From Lachnospiraceae bacterium (lineage in GTDB: Bacteria > Bacillota > Clostridia > Lachnospirales > Lachnospiraceae), in NCBI GenBank assembly GCA_017453065.1, contig JAFTKW010000022.1, forward strand, positions 1-55,291: DNA of 55,291 nt, in the 5' to 3' direction. A program made the position numbers and the translations under genes. The notes beneath the pieces are model-generated. The model saw nothing but the letters and a program-made list of their open reading frames with translations, did no database searches and had not been told where the DNA came from. This document shows positions 40,059 through 48,832 of the stretch, piece by piece. Each line of letters begins with the position of its first letter. Within the stretch, counting starts at the first letter, position 1.

Positions 40059-40940
40059 TTAGATATCTAGGATATGTTTGTGATTTACCTCAAATTTGCG
40101 GTCCAATGCATTCAGCAGTAGATTGATACTCATATTTGCTTTTTGGGTAATATCCACTTCAATAATATCTGTAGAGGAAGGAAGCAGATGGACATAGTTT
40201 TGGGAAGCAATAACCGCCAAACTATCTTCTGCAACATAAGGTCTGAGCATCAAGGCCAGATAAGAGCCGATGGCAATAACCTGTCTTCCAGAAAGTTGTT
40301 TAAGTGCATCCACATCTGTGTGAGTTAAAACCTGAAGCTTTGAACTTGGCACATTTGCAGTGATAAAGTCCATATACGCTTCGTTGGAAAAACGCTCAGT
40401 AACTAAAACAGCATTGGGATATTTCGCAAATGCTCTTTCAATGGCAGTTGGAATATTGGAGCATACCTGATAAAACAAATCGTCATTGACCAACATATCC
40501 ACCGCTATAATAGGAACCATGTAACTGTCAGCCAACTCGCGAAAGTCTGAGGTGGATAAGTCGATAGCAATGATTCCATCAATATTTCGATTGATGGGAA
40601 TATTGTCCTCCGAGGATTTGATGGGCATATATAAAACATTGTATTTCAGACGATTCAATTGCTCTATCAAGAGATTGACAAAGCCAGTCACTTCCAAGTT
40701 CCTAGAGGGAGAGTGATCGGAAAGCCGATAGGAAACGCCTATGATGTTGTTGCGACCTGTAGCAAGGCTTTTGGCAGCAGAACTAGGGCTGTAATCTAAG
40801 AGATTGGCGATTTGCAGAACCTTTTTGCGGGTCTGTTCGCTAATCTTCACATCCTGTCTATTGTTCATGATATAAGAAACAGTAGCGACAGATACGCCTG
40901 CTTCACGCGCAACGTCTCTTACGGTGACTTTCTTGTTCAT
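40059..40940 (-). CDS. LacI-family regulator of the alpha-glucan operon
   Basis: This 293-aa regulator has the LacI helix-turn-helix (VTVRDVAREAGVSVATVSYIMN), the hinge (DYSPSSAAKSLATGR) and a periplasmic-binding-protein-like effector domain that is somewhat short (members are usually about 330 aa). ATG 40940 lies behind AGAGG; the frame extends upstream without a ribosome binding site. It is divergent from the alpha-glucan operon, and two palindromes with central CG lie between them, so it most likely represses that operon and is released by a maltodextrin-type ligand. Confidence 0.9.
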   Translation of the reverse strand: MNKKVTVRDVAREAGVSVATVSYIMNNRQDVKISEQTRKKVLQIANLLDYSPSSAAKSLATGRNNIIGVSYRLSDHSPSRNLEVTGFVNLLIEQLNRLKYNVLYMPIKSSEDNIPINRNIDGIIAIDLSTSDFRELADSYMVPIIAVDMLVNDDLFYQVCSNIPTAIERAFAKYPNAVLVTERFSNEAYMDFITANVPSSKLQVLTHTDVDALKQLSGRQVIAIGSYLALMLRPYVAEDSLAVIASQNYVHLLPSSTDIIEVDITQKANMSINLLLNALDRKFEVNHKHILDI

Positions 40941-41007
40941 AAATAACCTCTCATTAGTGTTTATATAGCAAGTATAATCATCTGAAAAACAAAATGTCAA
41001 CTGCATA

Positions 41008-41066
41008 TTGACAAAAAAATAGAGTGGTGCTAATATTTATTTAACCGGTTAAGTTAAACGGTTAAA
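41008..41066 (+). promoter_or_regulatory. Promoter and two LacI-type operators of the alpha-glucan operon
   Basis: TTGACA (41008-41013), 17-bp spacer, TAATAT (41031-41036). Just downstream lies the perfect palindrome TTAACCGGTTAA (41041-41052), and 1 bp later the imperfect TTAAACGGTTAA (41054-41065). Both have the central CG of LacI/GalR operators and overlap the expected transcription start, where a bound repressor blocks initiation. Confidence 0.88.
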
Positions 41067-41104
41067 TAAACTGTATCTTTAATGAAAAAGTGGAGGTAGT
41101 ATTA

Positions 41105-42184
41105 ATGATGAAAAAGGTAAAGAAAGTTCTTGTTCTGCTGACCTGCTTAGCAATGACTTTGGCTATGATGACAGGCTGTGGAAATGGCAATGCAAATCAG
41201 GATGAAGTAACCAAGGTAAAGGTTACTTTCATGCGCGGAGACGTTAATCTTGGAACGGTAGAGACAGAGGCAGGTAAGACCTTGGAGGCTTCCTCTTATG
41301 CTGCTTATGAGACAGCAGAGGATGCAACATTTCTTGGTTGGTTTGGAACTCCTACATATTTAGAAGCTTCAAAACAGGATTTGGCAACTGCAACATTTAG
41401 TGAAGATACAACACTTTATGGATGTTTCCAGTCCACTCAGGTTACTGAGGATACTAGAGTTTGGTATATCGTAGGTGCATCCAGTAAAGGAGCACTTGCA
41501 GAGAGTGCATGGGCAGGATCTGTTGACGATACTGTGAAGGCGAAGTTCCAGTTGACAGCAACAGGAAATGCTACAAACGAATTCTCCATAACTTTGGATT
41601 TGTATGCTGGTGATCAGTTCCAGGTGATTCATGATTGGCAGTGGAATGAGCAGCACGGTTTTGGTTACTTGGAAGAATACGATGCTTCACAGTTTGAAAA
41701 TGGCGGAGGCCTTTCTGGCAGTGACAATGGAAGCAACGTAAATGTAGTGGCAGATGGAAATTATACAATTACTCTTACAACCAACCCTGATGATGCAGCA
41801 ATGGACAAAATTGTCATTGTCAGAAATGGGGATGCAGCAGCTGCTGAAGAAATCGTAGTAGAAGAGCCTAAGTTCGAATTAAAAGAGAACACAGGCGTAA
41901 AAGTAAAAGGTAGCTGGGTAGCTGATTGGTCCGAACTCAAGGATTTGACAAAGGTTTCTGAAGGCGTGTACGAGATCACTATGGATCTTGCAGCAGGAAC
42001 AGAATTGTATTTCTCTGTATTTGAGGGTGATGCAGATACAGGTTTTGGCCTTAAGGCTGAAAATGTAGTGGATGATGCATCTAAGGCTCTGCTAAAAGAG
42101 GCTTACAATGTAACTGTGGCAGAAGATGGAACATACACATTTACAGTGGATTTGAATGCTTATACTATTTCTGTAGCAAAATAA
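41105..42184 (+). CDS. Lipoprotein with starch-binding-like domains
   Basis: This 359-aa surface lipoprotein has the signal VLVLLTCLAMTLAMMTGC and three beta-rich parts: a short N-terminal repeat (TFMRGDVNLGTVETEAGKTL, InlB-like), then WYIVGASSKGALAESAWAG and VKGSWVADWSELKDLTKV domains that resemble SusE/SusF-type starch-binding modules. It probably holds alpha-glucan at the cell surface for the GH13 enzyme and transporter encoded downstream. ATG 41105 follows GGAGG; the GTG at 41090 overlaps that site. As the first gene of the operon, it is separated from the rest by a strong hairpin. Confidence 0.78.
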   Translation: MMKKVKKVLVLLTCLAMTLAMMTGCGNGNANQDEVTKVKVTFMRGDVNLGTVETEAGKTLEASSYAAYETAEDATFLGWFGTPTYLEASKQDLATATFSEDTTLYGCFQSTQVTEDTRVWYIVGASSKGALAESAWAGSVDDTVKAKFQLTATGNATNEFSITLDLYAGDQFQVIHDWQWNEQHGFGYLEEYDASQFENGGGLSGSDNGSNVNVVADGNYTITLTTNPDDAAMDKIVIVRNGDAAAAEEIVVEEPKFELKENTGVKVKGSWVADWSELKDLTKVSEGVYEITMDLAAGTELYFSVFEGDADTGFGLKAENVVDDASKALLKEAYNVTVAEDGTYTFTVDLNAYTISVAK

Positions 42185-42214
42185 GCAGTTAAAAGGAAAT
42201 ATGGAATGGAATAT

Positions 42215-42244
42215 GGGTAGATTGTCGCAAACGGCAATCTACCC
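42215..42244 (+). other. Strong intercistronic hairpin in the alpha-glucan operon
   Basis: GGGTAGATTG and CAATCTACCC form a perfect 10-bp stem with a 10-base loop, followed by AATTTATAAAGG instead of a T-run. It may protect the upstream lipoprotein mRNA from 3' decay or partly terminate, giving more lipoprotein than downstream products. Confidence 0.6.
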
Positions 42245-42264
42245 AATTTATAAAGGACAGAAAT

Positions 42265-43938
42265 ATGAACAAACATGCTGTGCAACACATAATAGATTCT
42301 GCATATTGTTTTCCTGTCAGTGAAAATCGGATTACCATCCGTCTTCGAACAGCAAAAAATGATGTGGAAAAGGTATGGATTATTTACGAAAGTAAATATG
42401 TAATAGGGCAGACACAGGAAAAACTTCCTATGGAAAAAAAGTTGTCTGGAGAACTCTTTGACTATTATTCCATTACACTAGACTTGAAGGATACTAGATT
42501 GGCCTATGTATTTTATCTGTTTGATGGAAAGGATTACTTCTATTTTTCGGAAGATGGCTTGACTGCAAACTATGATTTCAAGGTTGGGTTTTACAATTTT
42601 TTCCAATATCCATATATCAATACGGCGGATATCCTAGATCAAATCAAGTGGACAGAGCAAGGAGTGTTCTATCAGATATTTGTAGATAGATTTTGTATTG
42701 GTGATAACGAAAAAGACAAGTCATACATAAACTGTTCCTGGGGTGATATCCCTACACCAAAGAGTTTTGCGGGTGGAGACTTAAGAGGAATTGTTAGTAA
42801 ATTGGATTATCTTAAAGGACTAGGCGTAAATACGATTTATCTAACACCTATCTTTAGGTCTAAGTCCAACCACAAGTATGATATCAGCGATTATTATGAA
42901 GTGGATTCACACTTTGGAAGCAATGAAGATTTGAGATTGCTTGTGCAAGAAGCACACGGCAGAGGAATCAAGCTTGTTTTGGATGCAGTGTTTAATCATT
43001 GTAGCGAAGACATGGCCCAGTTTCAGGATGTTGTGGCAAATGGGAAAGCATCAAAATACTATGATTGGTTTGTAATCTATGGTGACAAACCGGACAAAGC
43101 GCTTGGAAATTATGAGATGTTTGCATCCTGTGCCTATATGCCTAAATTCAACACCTCAAATGAAGAAACACAGAAATATTTGATTGATATTGCCTGCCAC
43201 TATATAGAGGAATATGATATTGATGGCTGGAGATTGGACGTATCTGACGAGGTGAGCCACGACTTTTGGAGGAACTTCCGCAAAGCAGTAAAGGCCTGCA
43301 AAGAGGACTGTATCATTTTAGGGGAAAACTGGCATGATGCTAGCAATTATTTAAGAGGCGATCAATATGACAGCATCATGAACTATGCTTTTACAAAGGC
43401 CTGTCTGGACTTCTTTGCTTGGAACAAATTTAATGGGGAGCAGATGGCAAACAAACTCAGCGATATTCTGGCGCGCAACACGGACACGGTAAATGCCATG
43501 ATGCTGAACCTTTTGGATAGCCATGACACGCATCGATTTTTTAGCGAAATCAACCTCGATGAAGAAAAAATGAATGCGGCATTACACTTATTGTACCTGT
43601 TTCCGGGTATTCCCTGTATCTTCTATGGAACAGAAACATTGACGCAAGGTGGTTATGACCCTGACTGTCGTAGATGTATGGATTGGGACGGTATAGAAAG
43701 TGGCAAGTATGCGAAGACCATAAGTCTAGTCAAAAGACTTGCAGACCTAAGGCGGGATTATGAATTGGCATCTGCCCAGACGATGCTGGAAGCTCAGGAG
43801 GGAGTTTTCATATTGCGCCGCTTGACAAAGGGAAAAGAGATTGTGTTATATATTAATGTTCAAGACAAAGAGGGCATTGCAGATGGAAGGGTGATTCCAG
43901 CCCATAGTCATGAATTGGTTTTGAAGGGAGACGTATAG
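42265..43938 (+). CDS. GH13 alpha-glucan hydrolase (neopullulanase/cyclomaltodextrinase-like)
   Basis: This 557-aa enzyme has an N-terminal CBM34-like beta domain (about 1-125) and a GH13 (alpha/beta)8 barrel. VFYQIFVDRF, the region I DAVFNH, the nucleophile Asp in DGWRLDVSDE, the acid Glu in ILGENWHDA and the third Asp in LLDSHDT are intact. No signal peptide is present, so it acts in the cytoplasm on imported maltodextrins. Subfamily GH13_20 is likely from the CBM34-type start. It ends 1 bp before the solute-binding protein gene. Confidence 0.9.
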   Translation: MNKHAVQHIIDSAYCFPVSENRITIRLRTAKNDVEKVWIIYESKYVIGQTQEKLPMEKKLSGELFDYYSITLDLKDTRLAYVFYLFDGKDYFYFSEDGLTANYDFKVGFYNFFQYPYINTADILDQIKWTEQGVFYQIFVDRFCIGDNEKDKSYINCSWGDIPTPKSFAGGDLRGIVSKLDYLKGLGVNTIYLTPIFRSKSNHKYDISDYYEVDSHFGSNEDLRLLVQEAHGRGIKLVLDAVFNHCSEDMAQFQDVVANGKASKYYDWFVIYGDKPDKALGNYEMFASCAYMPKFNTSNEETQKYLIDIACHYIEEYDIDGWRLDVSDEVSHDFWRNFRKAVKACKEDCIILGENWHDASNYLRGDQYDSIMNYAFTKACLDFFAWNKFNGEQMANKLSDILARNTDTVNAMMLNLLDSHDTHRFFSEINLDEEKMNAALHLLYLFPGIPCIFYGTETLTQGGYDPDCRRCMDWDGIESGKYAKTISLVKRLADLRRDYELASAQTMLEAQEGVFILRRLTKGKEIVLYINVQDKEGIADGRVIPAHSHELVLKGDV

Positions 43939-43939
43939 T

Positions 43940-45403
43940 ATGAGTAAGATGAAAAAGGGTTTGGCAGTACTATTGGCGCTGGCTATGTCTTTGACAATCG
44001 TAGGTTGCGGGGGAAAAACCGAAGATGACAAGCCTGCAGAAGTGATTACGCTTCGTATATTGGAAAATGATACTGCCAAGGAAAAAGGATATTTAGATGA
44101 ACTTTTAAAAGCATTCAACGAAGCCTACAAGGACAAAGGGATTCAGGCTGTGGATGCAAATATGGACGAATATAGCAACCTGGCAGAAAATGGACCTTAT
44201 GGATATGGCCCAGATGTATTGTATCAGGCAAATGATAAGTTGATGACCTATGCAGAGGACAAACATTTGTTGGCAATCAATCCGGAAGATTTTGACTGCT
44301 ATGAGACTACGGCACAGGAAGGCTGGGAAGCTTTTCGTATTGCAGTAGATGGAAAAACATATACTTGTGGTATCCCTGTAAATGTACAAGAGCCGATGCT
44401 TTTTTATCGTCAGGACAAATTGCCACAGGATTGGGAAACCAACTGGGATGATGACAAAAATGGAGTGGCAGATTTCTTTGAAAATTGGAATGATTTGTAC
44501 GCATATTCAAAGTATCTGAGGGAAACAGATACTAGTGCCAATCAGAATAGCCAGTATGGATTTATGTCCTCCTTAAACAATTTGTATCTAAATGCAAATT
44601 TCCTTTTTTCTTATGATGCGTATGTTTTCGGAAGAGATGAACTGGGAACTTACGACAGCAAAGACATTGGATTTGCATCAGGTGATGCTGTGAATGGCAT
44701 GACTGGAATGATTCAATTTGCCGCCCTCATGAATGAAGGTTGCATTGATGATACCATCATATCCAACAGATATGCCAAGATAGCATCTGGCGAATATTTC
44801 TGTAGTGTCTCTACACCAGATACATACACACTTTTTGTGGAGAAATTACAGCTTCAGTACGAGAGCGAGGGGCTTTCTACAGAAGAGGCGCAAGCAAAAG
44901 CTGTTGAAAACCTGAAAATGATTGAACTGCCAGCTTTGATGCCAGCAGATGGCGATTTTTCCAAAGACAGTAGTACCATGAAGGATAGCGATTGGGTAGA
45001 GACTGTGGTAATGGGCGGAATCAATGGATATGGCATTAGCTCATACACCAAGCATAGAGAAGCCTGTATTGAATTCGTAAACTTTGCTACTAGCTATGAG
45101 ATGATAGACAAAAGAGCTCAAATGCTTGGCATCGCACCAACACGAGCAGATGTTGCAGCGAAGCATGGTGGAACAACAGATATGATATTTGAAAGCCTTG
45201 AGGAAGGTAATATTGAGTTGATGCCTTCTATCAAAGCAGTAGATCAGATTTGGACACCAGTGCAGACTCTGATGGGAGATATGGCGAAGGATGCCTTTAG
45301 ACCTATGGTAGAAAAGAAATACCAAACTTCTGCGCAGATAGAGGCAGCACTTGAGAAAGCCTGCAAGGATATTTATGATGCTATCTATACATTGGCAGAT
45401 TAA
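43940..45403 (+). CDS. Maltodextrin-type ABC transporter solute-binding lipoprotein
   Basis: This 487-aa protein has a lipoprotein signal (GLAVLLALAMSLTIVGC) and the family-1 extracellular binding-protein layout (YGPDVLYQANDKLMTYAED; GINGYGISSYTKHREACIEFVNFATS). It should capture maltodextrins for the permeases encoded downstream. It is longer than MalE of enterics (about 370 residues mature). It is part of the same operon, with ACGTATAGT before its ATG suggesting translational coupling to the GH13 gene. Confidence 0.87.
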   Translation: MSKMKKGLAVLLALAMSLTIVGCGGKTEDDKPAEVITLRILENDTAKEKGYLDELLKAFNEAYKDKGIQAVDANMDEYSNLAENGPYGYGPDVLYQANDKLMTYAEDKHLLAINPEDFDCYETTAQEGWEAFRIAVDGKTYTCGIPVNVQEPMLFYRQDKLPQDWETNWDDDKNGVADFFENWNDLYAYSKYLRETDTSANQNSQYGFMSSLNNLYLNANFLFSYDAYVFGRDELGTYDSKDIGFASGDAVNGMTGMIQFAALMNEGCIDDTIISNRYAKIASGEYFCSVSTPDTYTLFVEKLQLQYESEGLSTEEAQAKAVENLKMIELPALMPADGDFSKDSSTMKDSDWVETVVMGGINGYGISSYTKHREACIEFVNFATSYEMIDKRAQMLGIAPTRADVAAKHGGTTDMIFESLEEGNIELMPSIKAVDQIWTPVQTLMGDMAKDAFRPMVEKKYQTSAQIEAALEKACKDIYDAIYTLAD

Positions 45404-45438
45404 TAGAAAGATATTGAGGTTTTGAACGGAGTACGAAG

Positions 45439-46752
45439 ATGAAGCAAAATAGAATATGGAAAAAATTGCTCCACGGTTCTATACAAACGAAAGCCTCATT
45501 GCTGGTCATGGGTTTGGGACAGCTCATGTATGGTCAATACACGAAAGGGCTGTTATATCTGTCAGCGTTGGTGGCAATCGTTACATACATGGTTTTGTAC
45601 GGAGCAAATGATATTTTTGGATTCTTTACATTGGGAACAGTAGAGGGAGATCCTTGGCTGGGGATTCAGGGCGATGACTCAGTTATGATGATGCTCAAGG
45701 GAATATTTGCAGTGATTGTATTGCTGATTTGGGGTTTCCTTCATTCGTCTAATGTTCACGATGTCATGGAAATACAGCGCAAAAAGGAAAGAGGGATTGA
45801 GGTGCCTTCTTTTTGGAAAGCTGTACCGATTTACATGGACAAAAAGTTTTACAAGCTGGCACTTGTTTTCCCAATCCTGGGAGTTGCGGTGTTCAACATT
45901 CTACCAATTGTTTTCATGATTTTGATTGCATTTACCAACTATGGTGGAGATATTGTGCCACCTAAATTGGTAGATTGGATTGGGCTTGGGAACTTTGAAA
46001 AGATACTGGCGTTGGGTGAATTGCGAGATACCTTTTTCAAGATATTAGGTTGGAATCTGATATGGGCTTTTTTGGCTACTGCCATCAACTATTTTGGAGG
46101 CCTCGGCCTGGCGCTTTTGATGAACAAAAAATGTATTAAAGGGAAAGCCTTTTGGAGGTCATTTCCAATCTTGGCTTATGCACTGCCAGGCTTTATCACT
46201 TTGCTTGCCTTTAAATTCATGTTTTCCTATGGTGGGCCTATCAACTATTACATAACACTATATGGTGGAAGTGCCATTGGATTTTTGGATATTGATGCAG
46301 GTATCAAGGCCAAATTGATTGGCTTGTTGGTCAATGCATGGATTTCTATTCCTTCCTCCATGCTGCTGGCAACGGGAATCCTTTCCAACATGAATACCGA
46401 TTTGTACGAGGCTGCTAGCATTGATGGGGCTTCAAAATGGAAGCAGTTTGTAAAGATTACATTACCCTTTGTAATCTTTTCCACTACGCCAGTTTTGATT
46501 ACCAGTTTTGTGGGAAACTTCAATAATTTTGGTATATTTTATTTCTTGCGTGGGGGCTTGTATTGTGATGGCTATTTCTTGGCCAGTGATACGGATTTAT
46601 TGATTAACTGGCTCTACAATCTTTCCATAGACAATAGTTACTACGGAATCGGTGCGGCCATCAGTTTGGTGATTTTTGTGATTACATCTATTTTCTCACT
46701 GTCTGTATATGTGAGAAGCTCAGCATACAAAAAGGAGGATACATTCCGATGA
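45439..46752 (+). CDS. malF: MalF-type ABC transporter permease
   Basis: This 437-aa permease has two or three extra N-terminal membrane segments, then the MetI-like domain with the ATPase-contact EAA loop (EAASIDGASKWKQFVKITLPF). The extra N-terminal segments fit MalF/MdxF proteins of maltodextrin importers. Its stop overlaps the start of the next permease (ATGA). No ATPase subunit is encoded in the window, so a shared MsmK-like ATPase elsewhere is expected. Confidence 0.88.
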   Translation: MKQNRIWKKLLHGSIQTKASLLVMGLGQLMYGQYTKGLLYLSALVAIVTYMVLYGANDIFGFFTLGTVEGDPWLGIQGDDSVMMMLKGIFAVIVLLIWGFLHSSNVHDVMEIQRKKERGIEVPSFWKAVPIYMDKKFYKLALVFPILGVAVFNILPIVFMILIAFTNYGGDIVPPKLVDWIGLGNFEKILALGELRDTFFKILGWNLIWAFLATAINYFGGLGLALLMNKKCIKGKAFWRSFPILAYALPGFITLLAFKFMFSYGGPINYYITLYGGSAIGFLDIDAGIKAKLIGLLVNAWISIPSSMLLATGILSNMNTDLYEAASIDGASKWKQFVKITLPFVIFSTTPVLITSFVGNFNNFGIFYFLRGGLYCDGYFLASDTDLLINWLYNLSIDNSYYGIGAAISLVIFVITSIFSLSVYVRSSAYKKEDTFR

Positions 46753-47588
46753 AGAAAAAATTGAAATTATCCTCATGTGTGGACACGATTGTTACACACA
46801 TTGTTTTGATAGCAGTTTGCTTTGTATTTTTCTTCCCAGTATTGTGGTTGATTCTGTCATCTTTTTCTAAAAGTGGCTCTATCTATGATTTGGAAGGATT
46901 CTTCCCTAAAGCATACAGTTTGCAGGGGTATATAGATTTGTTTACAGATACAACCATGTATGATTACCCCAATTGGTTGAAGAATACCTTGTTCGTAGCA
47001 ACCGCATCCGCTCTGATAGGAACTACGCTGGTGATACTCACAGCCTATGTGATGAGCAAGTTCCAGTTTAAGAGCAGGAAAACCCTCATGAAGGGTACGC
47101 TGATTCTGAGTTTGTTTCCTAGTTTCATGGGAATGACAGCGGTGTATCTATTGATGGTTAACTTTGGACTGATCAATCAATTGTGGAGTTTGGTGCTAAT
47201 ATACTCTGCAGGGGCACCTATGGGATATTTGGTGCAGAAAGGGTACTTTGACACCATCAGTAATTCGATTTATGAGGCTGCCAGGATTGATGGTGCCAGC
47301 AATGGACGTATTTTCACACAAGTGGTGTTGCCACTGTCAAAGCCAATGCTGGTATATACTATGCTGACACAATTTGCATGGCCATGGAGTGACTTTATCC
47401 TGCCAAACCTTCTTTTGAAAAACAAAGATTTGTGGACTGTGGCAGTAGGATTGATGCATCTGGATGAGACAAAGTTTACCAGATTTGCAGCAGGATCTAT
47501 CTTTATAGGTATACCAATCATAGTACTGTATTTTTGCCTATCGAAATTCCTGGTACAGGGATTGTCTTCGGGAGCAGTCAAAGAATAA
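46749..47588 (+). CDS. malG: MalG-type ABC transporter permease
   Basis: This 279-aa permease has six membrane segments and the EAA loop EAARIDGASNGRIFTQVVLPL. It pairs with the MalF-type protein encoded four bases upstream by overlap. The C-terminus ends QGLSSGAVKE, typical of MalG. The operon ends at the hairpin about 25 bp downstream. Confidence 0.9.
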   Translation: MKKKLKLSSCVDTIVTHIVLIAVCFVFFFPVLWLILSSFSKSGSIYDLEGFFPKAYSLQGYIDLFTDTTMYDYPNWLKNTLFVATASALIGTTLVILTAYVMSKFQFKSRKTLMKGTLILSLFPSFMGMTAVYLLMVNFGLINQLWSLVLIYSAGAPMGYLVQKGYFDTISNSIYEAARIDGASNGRIFTQVVLPLSKPMLVYTMLTQFAWPWSDFILPNLLLKNKDLWTVAVGLMHLDETKFTRFAAGSIFIGIPIIVLYFCLSKFLVQGLSSGAVKE

Positions 47589-47608
47589 TATTTCTCTTTT
47601 TTTAAAAA

Positions 47609-47646
47609 TAACTCCGCCTAGAGGTAATCTCAGCGGAGTTATTTTT
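47609..47646. terminator. Bidirectional terminator between malG and the minus-strand hydrolase
   Basis: AACTCCGC and GCGGAGTT enclose a loop of about 15 bases and are followed on the plus strand by ATTTTTA; a T-rich stretch also lies on the other side. It lies between convergent genes. Confidence 0.85.
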
Positions 47647-47679
47647 ATGGTTAGGAAGCACTGGTAGTTCTCTTTAGTA

Positions 47680-48606
47680 TCATGCCAGGGCTTCCTTTAT
47701 AAATTGTAGCACTTCTTTTTCATACAAATCGAAATCGGATAAGGCATTGTTGGCGTGAGTGGCATGCTCAAAGGTAACCATTTTTTTCTTGGAGGAGCAG
47801 CACTCATATAGTTCCTTGCACATTGGTGGCGGAACAACGTGATCTTTGTCACCGTGAATTAACATAAGAGGAATCTGCAATTTAGAGACTGCTTCAAGTG
47901 CAGAGGTTTCCTCTAAGTCGATTCCACCAAAGATTTTAGCGGAGAGTTTCACAATCCCATAGAAGGGATTTAGAGGAAGATGCATTTCCAAGATGGTCTT
48001 TTTGATGATTGCTGCAGGCTCAGAATAGCCACAGTCTTCAACTAGGCCCTTTACGTTGGCTGGAAGATTTAAAGTGGTGGACATCATCATGGAGGCAGCC
48101 CCCATGGAAACGCCAGCAAGAATGATTTTGACATCAGGTCCAAAGTGGTTGATGGAATAGTCAACCCAAGTCTTGAAGTCATGGCGTTCACGGATGCCGA
48201 AGGTAATGTCTCCTGTACTTTGTCCATGAGCCCTGGCATCCATCATAAGGATGTTGTAGCCATGTTTTTTGCAGACGCGATACATGCCGTAACCATCACG
48301 GCAATAGATTCCATGATAACCATGGGAAAATATTACCAGCGGTGCATCAGGTGAAAAGACATATAGATGAGCAAACAACTTTTTGCCGTCAAAGGCTTTG
48401 GTTTGAACCAATTCATTTGGGGTTGTTTCCATATCCTCAATCCAGGTAAGTAAGTGTTCTCTGTAAGGATTGTAGATACTATCCGGCGGAATTTCCTTTG
48501 GCTTAGGCCTTGCGTGCTTAGGATGGCAGAATGCGAAAAAGTAAAAGCCAAATAAGGTTGCAAAAAACAATATAAAAAGAGCGATTAAAAGAATTGGTAT
48601 AATCAT
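47680..48606 (-). CDS. Membrane-anchored alpha/beta hydrolase (S33-like)
   Basis: This 308-aa protein has an N-terminal membrane helix (IPILLIALFILFFATLFGFYFF) and a hydrolase domain with FSHGYHGIYCRDGYG, MMDARAHGQSTG, the nucleophile serine in GVSMGAAS, the acid in LIHGDKDHVVP and the histidine in HATHANN. Relatives are cytoplasmic-side or membrane-linked esterases of unknown substrate. It is convergent with the alpha-glucan operon and transcribed alone. Confidence 0.87.
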   Translation of the reverse strand: MIIPILLIALFILFFATLFGFYFFAFCHPKHARPKPKEIPPDSIYNPYREHLLTWIEDMETTPNELVQTKAFDGKKLFAHLYVFSPDAPLVIFSHGYHGIYCRDGYGMYRVCKKHGYNILMMDARAHGQSTGDITFGIRERHDFKTWVDYSINHFGPDVKIILAGVSMGAASMMMSTTLNLPANVKGLVEDCGYSEPAAIIKKTILEMHLPLNPFYGIVKLSAKIFGGIDLEETSALEAVSKLQIPLMLIHGDKDHVVPPPMCKELYECCSSKKKMVTFEHATHANNALSDFDLYEKEVLQFIKEALA

Positions 48607-48832
48607 AAGTTCTGCCTTTCCTCTATGAACGGATTATTAACATGTTGTGCACCAATTTTATCTTATTGTGTGCAATTTGGCAATCTATGATAAGTGATGT
48701 GAACAACTGGTTAGGTATCTTAATGTACAAGAAAATTTGGCTATGTTAGAATTGGGATAGAAGCCGACATGTCCTGCGAATGGGTAAATGCTGGTTTCAA
48801 GGGGAAAGAGCAAAGAAAGTGGAGAGGGAAAT

